Part shown: positions 24,979 to 33,189 of the stretch, piece by piece
Layout: every line of letters begins with the position of its first letter
Numbering within the stretch: the first letter of the stretch is position 1
Assembly: GCA_012515825.1 (NCBI GenBank)
Contig: JAAYXQ010000027.1
Span: forward strand, 1-36,344
Length of the DNA stretch: 36,344 nucleotides
Direction of reading: 5' to 3'
Origin: Fibrobacter sp.
GTDB lineage: Bacteria; Fibrobacterota; Fibrobacteria; Fibrobacterales; Fibrobacteraceae
Position numbers and translations under genes: made by a program
The notes under the pieces: generated by a model
What the model was told of the DNA's origin: nothing
The model's input: only the letters and a program-made list of their open reading frames with translations
The model's database searches: none

Positions 24979-25974
24979 ATGATTGAGCCCTTCGTCTTAA
25001 TATGGATTGCAGTAATAGTTATTTTATTACTACTACTTTTAGTATTAATCGAAATACAGCGAAGTGAAAAACGTCGTGAAAACGAAGAGATGTTTGGGAC
25101 TCAAAGCTTTGAAAGGAAAAAATTACTTTTCGGTTTAACAGAAAAGGAAACGCATACAATAGAAAAATTAGTCCGCCAGTCTACTTTTTCGAATAAGGAT
25201 GCTGTTTTTAATTCCTCTAGTCTATTTGAAGAAGCTGTAAATCGATTTTATAACTTTCGTAAAATCAATCAGATTCGTACGGAAACATTAGCTTCCGTTT
25301 CTTCTTTAAGAGAAAAGCTTGGCTTCACTGTCAATCATCCTCATGTTCTTTTAACGAGTTCAAGGCAATTTGTAGTGGGGATTAAGGTTACTCTTCTTTC
25401 CTCCTTGAAAACAAACAAAGAACATACTGTAGTTACAAGTGTGGACGAAAAAAGTTGGAAGGTAAGAGTATCAGGAGTTTGGGAAGAGGAATTTTATCAT
25501 ACGTTAGAAGGGTCTTTTATACTCATGCGTTGGACTCAACCAGAAGAGGCCGTTTACTCTGGAAAAGTAAAAGTTTTGAAAGTGACAGGTAATGAATTAG
25601 AACTTTCTCATTTAATTGAGTTTGAAAAACTACAATTAAGACGTTGGATTCGAGAACAAGTCTTATTTCCTGTTCAAGCATTTCTATCGAGTTCGTCTAA
25701 GTTGGAAGGCTTTTTGTTTGATTTATCTGCAGGAGGTATTCTAATTGGGTTACCAGTAAGTGAAATACCAACTCATGAAATAGAAATACAGTTTAGATTA
25801 CCTGGCTTTGGATTAGAACGTGTAAAAATTGAAATTTTACGTAATTTAGGCAAAAAAAGGCAAGAATACCCCGATTTATATTTATACACCGCTTCCTTTT
25901 CAGGTGAATTTGGTCGTATCCAAGAAAAGGTGCTTCAATACATATTTCAGGTTCATAAAAAGAAAAAGACGTAA
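24979..25974 (+). CDS. membrane-anchored PilZ-domain protein
   Basis: The start is ATG 24979 (331 residues), two bases after the pyrC' stop; the in-frame TTG at 24961 lies inside pyrC'. One transmembrane helix covers residues about 6-25, followed by a basic stretch and a long cytoplasmic part. The C-terminal domain resembles PilZ: Arg221/Arg222...Arg225 (RRWIR) and Asp248-x-Ser250-x-x-Gly (DLSAGGI), the two c-di-GMP-binding motifs. The N-terminal half (about 90-210) may be a YcgR-like partner domain. It sits immediately upstream of the pil operon, so control of pilus assembly by c-di-GMP is a reasonable inference, although it is also positioned at the end of the pyr operon. Confidence 0.78.
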   Translation: MIEPFVLIWIAVIVILLLLLLVLIEIQRSEKRRENEEMFGTQSFERKKLLFGLTEKETHTIEKLVRQSTFSNKDAVFNSSSLFEEAVNRFYNFRKINQIRTETLASVSSLREKLGFTVNHPHVLLTSSRQFVVGIKVTLLSSLKTNKEHTVVTSVDEKSWKVRVSGVWEEEFYHTLEGSFILMRWTQPEEAVYSGKVKVLKVTGNELELSHLIEFEKLQLRRWIREQVLFPVQAFLSSSSKLEGFLFDLSAGGILIGLPVSEIPTHEIEIQFRLPGFGLERVKIEILRNLGKKRQEYPDLYLYTASFSGEFGRIQEKVLQYIFQVHKKKKT

Positions 25975-26033
25975 TTATAGGTGGTAAAAACAGGTCTAAC
26001 TAATTATTTTTCAAGGAGTTATGTATTTTTTGC

Positions 26034-26062
26034 TTGACATTCGCACTTGCGAAAGGTAGAAT
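26034..26062 (+). promoter_or_regulatory. near-consensus promoter of the pil operon with spacer palindrome
   Basis: TTGACA (26034-26039), exactly 17 bases, TAGAAT (26057-26062). The spacer contains TTCGCA-CT-TGCGAA (26040-26053), a perfect 6-bp-armed palindrome placed to be covered by RNA polymerase, as a repressor operator would be. It lies 33 bases upstream of the pilM start. Confidence 0.7.
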
Positions 26063-26094
26063 TGAGATGATAATGTTTCCCGTCGGAGTTTATT

Positions 26095-27183
26095 TTGGCT
26101 TCTGATTTTATTTCACATATGCTTGGCGATCGACAAACGGTCGGAATTGATATTGGTCATTACAGTATCAAGCTGGTTCGTGTATTTCATAGTCATCGAG
26201 GGAATATTCAAGTCACCGCTGTTGATTTGGAACGTATACCAGAAAAGACTTTAGAAGATGGGCAAATCAAGGATTCTGAAAAATTAAGAGAAGCTTTGTC
26301 TAAAATTATGGCAAGGCAAGTAAGCGATCGAGAAAAGGTGGATATCGTCGCTGGGATTAATAGTGCATCTGGAGTGCTTGTCGATAAGCTAACCGTTAAA
26401 GTGCCAAAGAATGCAAATGAAGATGCAATCATTGTTCAGACGGCACAAGCTCGTCCTCCTTTTGATGACCAGGATAACATATTAGATTATCAAGTTTATG
26501 ATCGCCAAGACGGTGAAATTAAAGTCAATATTGTGGCTGCAAAAAATGCGCTGTTAGATTCATGGGCTGAGTTTTATAAAGATTCCGATGTTCGCTTAAA
26601 CGCCATTGATGTGGATGTTTTTGCTTTAGCGAACGTTTATATGATGTCTGCAGAGGAAGAAGAGAAAAAAGAAACGGTGGCTATTTTTGATATTGGTGAA
26701 AAAAAGGCTAGCCTTGTCTTTTTAATGGGAGGCTTTTTTCATTCTACTCGAGCTTTGACTAGTGGTTCAATGGAGTCTGTGATCAATATGCTTTGTCGTC
26801 ATCTTGGTATAGACGTTGCAAAGTGTCATGAAATATTTGAAAGTGACAAACCTGTCATGATCGATGGTTTCTCTGAGGCGGACATTGAGTCTGCTATGCA
26901 GCTCGCTTTTGAAGAAGTCGTTGGAGCATTAGAATTTGGTATTCGATATTTCTCTAATTCAGAAGCTGGAGAGAAACCAAGTAAAATTTTATTGAGTGGT
27001 GGAGGCGTTAGTCTTTCTGGTTTATGTGAATATATCGAAGAACGAATTGGAATTCACACAGAAGCCTTGAGCCCTTTCGAAAAAGTTTCTTGTGCACCAG
27101 AAGTCGTTGGTGAATCAGGTCTTTCTAAAGCGTTAGTTAATATTTATGCTCCCGCACTTGGGTATGCCATGAGGAAATTCTAA
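26095..27183 (+). CDS. pilM: type IV pilus assembly protein PilM
   Basis: PilM is the actin-like cytoplasmic protein of the pilus alignment complex and binds the N-terminus of PilN. The start is TTG 26095, with GGAG (26085-26088) six bases upstream. The 362-residue protein has the nucleotide-binding VGIDIGHYSIKLVRV, VAIFDIGEKKASLVF and LLSGGGVSLSGL motifs of the FtsA/PilM fold. Its stop overlaps the pilN start by one base (TAATG). It heads the pilMNOPQ operon. Confidence 0.94.
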   Translation: MASDFISHMLGDRQTVGIDIGHYSIKLVRVFHSHRGNIQVTAVDLERIPEKTLEDGQIKDSEKLREALSKIMARQVSDREKVDIVAGINSASGVLVDKLTVKVPKNANEDAIIVQTAQARPPFDDQDNILDYQVYDRQDGEIKVNIVAAKNALLDSWAEFYKDSDVRLNAIDVDVFALANVYMMSAEEEEKKETVAIFDIGEKKASLVFLMGGFFHSTRALTSGSMESVINMLCRHLGIDVAKCHEIFESDKPVMIDGFSEADIESAMQLAFEEVVGALEFGIRYFSNSEAGEKPSKILLSGGGVSLSGLCEYIEERIGIHTEALSPFEKVSCAPEVVGESGLSKALVNIYAPALGYAMRKF

Positions 27184-27785
27184 TGGCAGAAAAGAAAAAT
27201 AAACTTTGTGTTGAAATCAATTTACTTCCTGCTGAATATAGGAAGGTTAAAAATGATTTAAGCTGGATCTTAGATCGTCGTATTGTATGGCCAATTGTCG
27301 CCTTGTTAGTCGTAGCCGTACTTATCTTTTTATTAATACTTCATATTGAAGATGTGACTTCTTCTTTAGAAAATGAGTTGCAGACGACTCTTGCTGAAGT
27401 AGAAAAAGAAAAACCATTACTTAATAAAATCACTGAACTAGATAATAAACTTTCGGTGATCGCCCAAAAAAATAATGCACTTAAATCAATTCAAGTCAGT
27501 AAAAAAAGATGGGTCATTCTTTTTGAAAACATGTCATCCATTTTGCCTCCAAATATGTGGCTTACGAATTTAAATCAGATTGGTGCAAATGAAATGGAAT
27601 TAAAAGGGTTTACTTATGACTTTTCTGAAGTTGCAGAATACATGGTCAAACTCGAAAAACAGGTTAGTATTAGTTCAGTCAACTTAATCTCTATAGCGAC
27701 AACGAAAACAGGCGGAGAAGATACCTATAATTTTACTATTAAAGCAGCGATTAAACAGGATCTTGGCCTGGAAGGAGCTAAGTAG
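27183..27785 (+). CDS. pilN: type IV pilus assembly protein PilN
   Basis: PilN is a bitopic inner-membrane protein that links PilM to PilO. The 200-residue sequence begins with the PilM-binding cytoplasmic motif (VEINLLPAEYRK), then one transmembrane helix at about 38-57 and a coiled-coil stretch followed by a ferredoxin-like periplasmic domain (SILPPNMWLTNLNQIG, MELKGFTYDFSEVAEYM). It is translationally coupled to pilM and two bases from pilO. Confidence 0.93.
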   Translation: MAEKKNKLCVEINLLPAEYRKVKNDLSWILDRRIVWPIVALLVVAVLIFLLILHIEDVTSSLENELQTTLAEVEKEKPLLNKITELDNKLSVIAQKNNALKSIQVSKKRWVILFENMSSILPPNMWLTNLNQIGANEMELKGFTYDFSEVAEYMVKLEKQVSISSVNLISIATTKTGGEDTYNFTIKAAIKQDLGLEGAK

Positions 27786-27787
27786 TT

Positions 27788-28387
27788 ATGGGTAATTTTG
27801 ATTGGAAAGACAAAAAAAATATTTTTGCTATTCTAGTAGTGCTTTTGATTGGTGGTGTTAGTTTTGCTTTTTATCAATATAAATGGACTACTTTTGAAAC
27901 TAAAAAACAAGAATTAGAACAACAGTTAACTAGCGCTCGCGATGACTTAGCTAAAATTAATGTTCAAAAAAATAGAATCGCAGAGTTGAGTCTTCGTTTG
28001 GCTCAAGCAGAGAATGAATTTGAACGTCTTAAAGAGATGTTCCCAGAAGAAGAAAAAGTACCTCTGCGTTTACAAGATTTATATGCCGTGTTAAGAAGTT
28101 CTGGTGTGCAGATTCAAAAATTCAATCCAGAAGGTCGTGAGCCCAAAGACTACTATATTGAAAACAAGTATTCTATTGTAGTGAATTCTGGTTACCATAT
28201 GCTTGGCTATCTTTTTGCTGAGATTGCAAATTTTAATTATCCTACTTCAATTACGGATTTGCGTTTAGGACGTTTTTCTGGCATTGCGACAGAGCTTGAA
28301 AAAGCGGAGACTCATGGATGGACTCCAATTACCGTTTCTGTCTCATTTAAATTGACCACTTACACATCCAAGAAGGTTGCGCAATGA
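27788..28387 (+). CDS. pilO: type IV pilus assembly protein PilO
   Basis: PilO pairs with PilN to form the periplasmic alignment scaffold. The 199-residue sequence has one transmembrane helix (about 12-30), a coiled coil (about 35-85) and a ferredoxin-like domain with GVQIQKFNPEGREPKDYYIEN-type and NSGYHMLGYLFAEIANF segments typical of PilO. GGAG lies a few bases upstream of the ATG. Its stop overlaps the next start (ATGA). Confidence 0.92.
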   Translation: MGNFDWKDKKNIFAILVVLLIGGVSFAFYQYKWTTFETKKQELEQQLTSARDDLAKINVQKNRIAELSLRLAQAENEFERLKEMFPEEEKVPLRLQDLYAVLRSSGVQIQKFNPEGREPKDYYIENKYSIVVNSGYHMLGYLFAEIANFNYPTSITDLRLGRFSGIATELEKAETHGWTPITVSVSFKLTTYTSKKVAQ

Positions 28388-30114
28388 AAAAAATAAAAGC
28401 CCTTCTTCTTATCTTTTTTGTAGTGTCGACTTCTTTTGCTGCTGATGTTAAAGATGTTAGTATGCAGTGTCAAAAAGAAGCTTGTCAATTAGTTTTTCAA
28501 TTTGTTTCCTCCAAAAACTTGCCTAGTTTTTTTCAAAAGTATGATCCAAAATCAAAAATATTAACGGTTGCTTTTTCTGAGACAAATTTTCTTTTAGGCG
28601 ATGGAACGTTTGATTTGAATCCTACTTCTCCTTTAATTCAGAAAATGAAAGTATTTAAGGAAACCAATAAAAAAGTGTCCTTGCTAAAATTTGAGTTTAA
28701 TGTTGGAGATTTAATTAAAACAGATAAAAATAAAATAGAGCTTGTTAAAGAAACTCATTTTATGATTGTTCTTCCAAAAGCAAATGATAAGGGTTGGGTT
28801 TTATCTAAAAAGTTTAAGGAATTAAAGAAGGCCGCGGAGAAAGCAACACTTGAAGAAAAGAAACGTCTAGCAGAAGAAAAGAAGGCCGCAGAGAAAGCAG
28901 CTCTTGAAGAAAAAAAACGCTTAGCAGAAGAAAAGAAGGCAGCAGATAAAGCGGCACTTGAAGAAAAGAAACGTAAAGCAGCAGAAAAAAAGACTGCAGG
29001 AAAAGCAACAGTGGTAGAGACTAAAAATGTTGCTGAATCAAAGCCTGTGTCGGCTTTAATTGACGGTGTTCAAGAGATGATCGCTTTGTCTAGTTTTGGT
29101 TTAGAACAATTCCAATTAGTGACAGATGATAAAATAATTTTAACAAATGTTGGTCCATTGAATAAACAAGTGATTACGATTGGCTTAGCTGGGCCTTCCA
29201 AATCACCTGTATTTAAAATAAGTAGAAGCTCCATAGTAAAGTCTATATATTGGAGTTCTTTTGGTTTGAACTTAGAACTTCAACCAGGAATTGAGCCTTC
29301 AGTACTTGTTCGAAATGGAATTTTGATTTTACAGAAGCCTTCTGATAAAAAGATAGAGGGAATGTGGTATTGGCATGCAAAACCAACAGGCATTCATGAA
29401 CGTCAATGGATTAGCACCAAATCGACATCCTCTTCTTTTGATTCGTTTGCAAAAAGATTAGAACCTGAATCTAAAAAAATAGTTTCAGTAGCTCAGACTT
29501 TTTACCTTCGCCCTACTGCAAGAGAATTAATCGTTGTTTCTGAAGAAACAGAATTGTATGCGGCTGCAAGTGAAAAATCTCAAGTTTTACAGCGTGTTGT
29601 TTTTGGTGAACGATTAGTAAGTCTTGAAAATACAGGTTTGTTTCAGAAAGTGCAGTATAATAATAAAACAGGCTTTGTTTATAAAAGAGCCGTTTCTTTC
29701 CGTGACGAATTATCAAGCATTCAATTAGAACGATTAAAACAGATGGCTTTTGAAAAAGGTGAAAATCTGGATTCGATTGCTTCTCGGTTTGAAAAAATTA
29801 CAGAAGATCGAGTGACATATAGTTCTTTTGGTCGTAGAGATCCTTTTGTTGAAATTAAAGGTTTAGTAGAAGAAGGAATTAATATTGATCAGGTGGAATT
29901 AGTGGGAATTATTTGGGAAACCGAAGAACCTATGGCTATTCTTGCTGAAAGTAAAAATCCATCTATTTCTTATACCGTTAAAGAAGGTGATAAAATCTTG
30001 AACGGAAAAGTGCTTAAAATTACATCAACAGACGTACTGTTCTTAATCCAAGAATTTGGAGTCAGTCGTCGTTACTCCATGGGTTTGCCCGATAAATATG
30101 GGAGTTTAAAATGA
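28384..30114 (+). CDS. pilP: PilP-type pilus protein fused to AMIN-like and SH3-like domains
   Basis: PilP is normally a lipoprotein of about 170-180 residues that joins PilN/PilO to the secretin. This 576-residue protein is much larger. It has a signal peptide (1-19, no lipobox), an AMIN-like beta domain (about 20-140), three 18-residue charged helical repeats (150-203), a second beta region (about 225-330), an SH3-like domain (about 385-440: ELYAAASEKSQVLQR, GFVYKRAV) and a C-terminal PilP-like domain (about 479-576: FGRRDPFVEI, QVELVGIIWE, YTVKEGDKI, RRYSMGLP). AMIN domains are usually on PilQ; here PilQ lacks one, so the peptidoglycan-binding function seems to have moved. Overlaps of ATGA link it to pilO and pilQ. 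Confidence 0.85.
   Translation: MKKIKALLLIFFVVSTSFAADVKDVSMQCQKEACQLVFQFVSSKNLPSFFQKYDPKSKILTVAFSETNFLLGDGTFDLNPTSPLIQKMKVFKETNKKVSLLKFEFNVGDLIKTDKNKIELVKETHFMIVLPKANDKGWVLSKKFKELKKAAEKATLEEKKRLAEEKKAAEKAALEEKKRLAEEKKAADKAALEEKKRKAAEKKTAGKATVVETKNVAESKPVSALIDGVQEMIALSSFGLEQFQLVTDDKIILTNVGPLNKQVITIGLAGPSKSPVFKISRSSIVKSIYWSSFGLNLELQPGIEPSVLVRNGILILQKPSDKKIEGMWYWHAKPTGIHERQWISTKSTSSSFDSFAKRLEPESKKIVSVAQTFYLRPTARELIVVSEETELYAAASEKSQVLQRVVFGERLVSLENTGLFQKVQYNNKTGFVYKRAVSFRDELSSIQLERLKQMAFEKGENLDSIASRFEKITEDRVTYSSFGRRDPFVEIKGLVEEGINIDQVELVGIIWETEEPMAILAESKNPSISYTVKEGDKILNGKVLKITSTDVLFLIQEFGVSRRYSMGLPDKYGSLK
28831..28992 (+). repeat. three tandem 54-bp repeats inside pilP
   Basis: Three in-frame 54-base units (28831-28884, 28885-28938, 28939-28992) encode the 18-residue motif AAEKAALEEKKRLAEEKK with few changes. 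The third is the most diverged. The product is a charged, continuous helix that would span the periplasm. Recombination between units could vary its length. Confidence 0.9.
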
Positions 30115-31664
30115 ATTCAATGACTCGAATGGTAATGGTTTTGCTGTTAATGGTAGCTACTCTTTGGGCTGCTCCTGCAGAGGGATCCGTAGCTCCAAAT
30201 AAGAAGCTATATGACTTCTCATTTGTCGATATTGAGTTTGACGCTGCATTTAGATCTCTTTCCATTGCAGCTGGAGTTGATATTTTACTTTCTCCAGATG
30301 TCAAAGGGAAATTGAATTTAAAAGTCTCTAAGAAGACATGGCAAGAAACATTAGATATTATCTGTGAATTAAATGATTTAGTATGGTTAGTTCAAGATAA
30401 GTATATCTCTATTCAAAGGCTTGCTTCCTATCAAGCAAAGCAAAAGAAGATTGCTGAACAAGAAGAGCAAAGTCAAGAGGTTGCTCCTCTGATTCGTAAG
30501 AACTTCGCTATTCGTCATGCCAAGGCCCAAGATTTAGTAAGTGTTTTAGAAACAATGAAATCGAAAAGAGGCAAAATTACCGTTGTAGAAAGGACTAATT
30601 CGATTATTGTATATGATACCGATGCAAGTATTGTTCAAATGAAAAATGCTTTAGACGAATTGGATGTGGAAACTCTCCAAATCATGATTACGGCAAAATT
30701 AGTGGTGGTCAATAGTAATCTTGCTCGTGAATTAGGTGTTGATTGGACAAGCGCGATGGGCTCAACGGCGTTAACGCCAGGCGTCGCTTCTGCACCAAAT
30801 GGAAGTAATGCCGGCGGAACAAGAACAAGTGCTGCCATTCAATCATTCCCTAATAACGGAGTATCTGGTTTACCTGGAGCAGCGACTTCTTTAACTGCAA
30901 GTATTTTAGATAACAATTTGCAAATTGCTATTAATAGCATTATGGGAGACGCTTCTACAGAAATTTTAGCAAGTCCTCAAGTATCTACTTTAGATAATAC
31001 TGAGGCCATTGTTTTTATGGGTGATAAAGTTTCCATTCGTGTGATTGATGATGCAGGCGAATCTTCAACACAGCTTGTAGAAACTGGTATTAAGTTGACT
31101 GTCACACCTCATGTTTCTGGAGATAACCGTATTCTTTTAGATTTACATCCAGAGAATAATTCTTATGATTATGACACCAAAGGTGAAATAGTGATCAGCA
31201 CTCAAGAAGCTAAGACCAAAGTGGTTGTAGCTGATGGTGAAACGGTCGTGATTGGTGGATTAACAAGAAATGAAGATGTGGAGTCTGAAAGTGGAATTCC
31301 TTTCTTAAAGGATATCCCTATTTTAGGAAATTTATTCAAATACACGAAAAAATCAGTGACAAAGAAAGACCTCGTCATATTTGTTACCCCTCGTATTATT
31401 CGTAATTATATCGGTAATGTACAAACATCAGAACCTTCGGAAGAAAAAGTGCAGCGTTTGGTAGATAATCAACCCGCTCCTGTAACTTCTCCTGCAAAAG
31501 AAGAATCAAATAAAGTTCCTGTACAGCAAGAACAACCAGCGACACAACAGGCTCCTGCTGTATCAGAACCTCCACCAGCACCCGCTGCTCCAGTAAATGA
31601 TGCTCAGCAAAATGAGGTTCCTCAAAATGATGAAGCCACAGCTGAAGAAGGTGAAGATTGGTAA
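30111..31664 (+). CDS. pilQ: type IV pilus secretin PilQ, short form without AMIN domain
   Basis: PilQ forms the outer-membrane channel for the pilus. The 517-residue protein starts with a signal peptide, then goes straight to the STN/N0 domain (YDFSFVDIEFDAAFRSLSIAAGVDILL), an N1 secretin domain (about 130-195) and the secretin barrel (about 285-430: ASPQVSTLDNTEA, ETGIKLTVTPHV, GETVVIGGL, IPFLKDIPILGNLF, KKDLVIFVTPRI). The usual N-terminal AMIN domains are missing. The last 75 residues form a Pro/Gln/Glu/Ala-rich tail that ends acidic (EEGEDW), perhaps for outer-membrane targeting or pilotin contact. It closes the pil operon. Confidence 0.94.
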   Translation: MNSMTRMVMVLLLMVATLWAAPAEGSVAPNKKLYDFSFVDIEFDAAFRSLSIAAGVDILLSPDVKGKLNLKVSKKTWQETLDIICELNDLVWLVQDKYISIQRLASYQAKQKKIAEQEEQSQEVAPLIRKNFAIRHAKAQDLVSVLETMKSKRGKITVVERTNSIIVYDTDASIVQMKNALDELDVETLQIMITAKLVVVNSNLARELGVDWTSAMGSTALTPGVASAPNGSNAGGTRTSAAIQSFPNNGVSGLPGAATSLTASILDNNLQIAINSIMGDASTEILASPQVSTLDNTEAIVFMGDKVSIRVIDDAGESSTQLVETGIKLTVTPHVSGDNRILLDLHPENNSYDYDTKGEIVISTQEAKTKVVVADGETVVIGGLTRNEDVESESGIPFLKDIPILGNLFKYTKKSVTKKDLVIFVTPRIIRNYIGNVQTSEPSEEKVQRLVDNQPAPVTSPAKEESNKVPVQQEQPATQQAPAVSEPPPAPAAPVNDAQQNEVPQNDEATAEEGEDW

Positions 31665-31688
31665 GTAGATCTATTAATAGGTCTACTT
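31663..31688. terminator. 26-base palindrome between convergent genes
   Basis: The sequence from AAGTAGAT to TCTACTT is self-complementary over all 13 pairs with one G-T wobble. It overlaps the pilQ stop codon and the last codons of the convergent TIM-barrel gene. There is no T-run, so it may block transcription from either side or stabilise mRNA ends rather than be a classic terminator. Confidence 0.5.
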
Positions 31689-32666
31689 AAGCTTATTGAG
31701 TGCGCTGATTTGTGTTTCATAGACCAGTTCTGGATTATCAGAACGTAGCCATGATAAGTATTCTGAACCTAGATATGACCAAGCAAAAATATTACGAATC
31801 CCCGCATCGTATGCCTCTTCTGTAGCGAGACGTACGTCGGATTCTTTATCTTTGACGATGTGATAGTTCTTTATCCAAATTTGAGCTTCTTTTCCGTACT
31901 TATGAGCAACGGATAAAACTTGTTTAGACACTTCTCTATAATTTTCTTTAATTATTTCAGAACTGGTTGTCTTTTCCCAATAAGGGTCAGAACTAATTTC
32001 ATCTACAAAAGGTAATTCAGCGATACGATCCCAGTTTTCTATTCCCGCTGGGAACCATGGAGGTAAAAGACAAACAGAATTTCGTTTCCCTAAACAATGC
32101 ACTTTTTCAGTCATTACATTTAAAAAGTCAATTAATGAATCTTCTCTAAATGATTGTACTTCGGGAGTTAGAGAATCGGGCATTTTAAAACCATATTTGT
32201 CAAAAAAAATCTTTTGGCATTGGTCACAACAACAAGCCCAGTTATTAAGATTGCCTTTTTCAAAATAAAAATGGGGTTCATCCCAGAAGATGGTTTCCAC
32301 TTTGGTAGAACAAACGGCTTGAATCCATTGATCCATATAATCTCTGAATTCCTGCTGGTTAGGGCAAGCGGCAACTTTAGATTTTCCATCGACCGTTTTT
32401 TGAGCTAAAGAAAAGTTTCTTCCGACAAGTTCAGAAAAGGCTTCTCCACCAAAAACTCTTCCAACGCCCCAAGGGTTTACATAAACTTTAAGCCCTAATT
32501 CATCGGAACCATCAATAATTTCTTGCATGGAATCACGGTAATATAAAAGATCTTCTTCTGACCATGTATGAAGAACGTGAGTAAACCCTCGCTCTTTAAT
32601 TTCTTTCATGTCTTCAAGAGCCCATTTCGGACGACGGACTCCAAAGTAACTAATACCTTTTTTCAT
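31683..32666 (-). CDS. TIM-barrel glycosidase-like protein of unknown specificity
   Basis: This 327-residue protein lacks a signal peptide. It looks like an (alpha/beta)8 barrel of the glycoside-hydrolase type: ISYFGVRRPKWALEDMKEI at the first strand, WDEPH (128-132) as a likely acid/base strand end, and a Cys cluster CCCxxC (145-150) followed by FFDKYG. CxC-xx-C-FxxxYG segments like this occur next to the catalytic strand in GH42-like and related barrels, probably as a zinc site. The substrate cannot be told. It is eight bases after the receiver-like gene and probably co-transcribed with it. Confidence 0.72.
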   Translation of the reverse strand: MKKGISYFGVRRPKWALEDMKEIKERGFTHVLHTWSEEDLLYYRDSMQEIIDGSDELGLKVYVNPWGVGRVFGGEAFSELVGRNFSLAQKTVDGKSKVAACPNQQEFRDYMDQWIQAVCSTKVETIFWDEPHFYFEKGNLNNWACCCDQCQKIFFDKYGFKMPDSLTPEVQSFREDSLIDFLNVMTEKVHCLGKRNSVCLLPPWFPAGIENWDRIAELPFVDEISSDPYWEKTTSSEIIKENYREVSKQVLSVAHKYGKEAQIWIKNYHIVKDKESDVRLATEEAYDAGIRNIFAWSYLGSEYLSWLRSDNPELVYETQISALNKLK

Positions 32667-32673
32667 AGTTTTA

Positions 32674-33108
32674 TTAATATGGATTTTCTGCTTCAGACCA
32701 TTGAGGTGAAGCGGCTTGAAAACATACGTGTTTTAATACATCTGTCCAGTCTTCTTGGCAAACAGGCTTAGGTATCCAGAATAAGTGGCCTTCTTTTTCT
32801 GAAGGCATTGGCATGGTACGTGGGATAAATTCTATAATCCAAGTTTCTGGAATACATTCTCGTAAACGGTTTACAAATTGAAGCATTTCAGCGTTTGGCT
32901 GCATTGGATAGTCTATGACTATTAAAGCGGGAGAAGTGCCTGTTTTTAATGGCTTTTCAAGGGCACGGTATGCTTGTTCTAACCCACTGCAAGTATAAAG
33001 AGTTGTATTTGCCACCATATCATGGTCTAAAAGCCAAAACAAAGTCCATTGGGCAACTTCATCTAAATTGCAACTGGAATCGAGCGTAATAAAAAATATA
33101 TGTCCCAT
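32674..33108 (-). CDS. divergent response-regulator receiver-like protein
   Basis: This 144-residue protein resembles a CheY-like receiver: alternating hydrophobic strands, Asp66 at the end of the third strand (ALIVIDYPMQP) as possible phospho-acceptor, and Lys114-Pro115 (WIPKPV) at the switch position. The acidic pair at the first strand is reduced to Asp10, so phosphorylation may be weak or absent. There is no output domain. AGGAG lies five bases upstream of the ATG. It is followed by the TIM-barrel gene and divergent from thiL. It may be a stand-alone receiver or a pseudo-receiver. Confidence 0.65.
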   Translation of the reverse strand: MGHIFFITLDSSCNLDEVAQWTLFWLLDHDMVANTTLYTCSGLEQAYRALEKPLKTGTSPALIVIDYPMQPNAEMLQFVNRLRECIPETWIIEFIPRTMPMPSEKEGHLFWIPKPVCQEDWTDVLKHVCFQAASPQWSEAENPY

Positions 33109-33189
33109 TGTCTCCTAAAATTAGTTTTTTTTTCTCTTTAGTGTATAGAAGGAGTTGTTCAAGTCTTTTTTTTCATTAAATTTACGCTT

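Noticed and set aside
26021..26059. 12-codon frame after AAGGAG upstream of pilM, a possible leader peptide
   Set aside because: It spans the -35 and spacer of the pil promoter, so it would not be on the pil transcript, and the spacing to its ATG is only two bases.
28814..29008. 64-residue minus-strand open frame opposite the pilP repeats
   Set aside because: It is a by-product of the repeated codons of pilP, with a Leu/Ser-rich composition.
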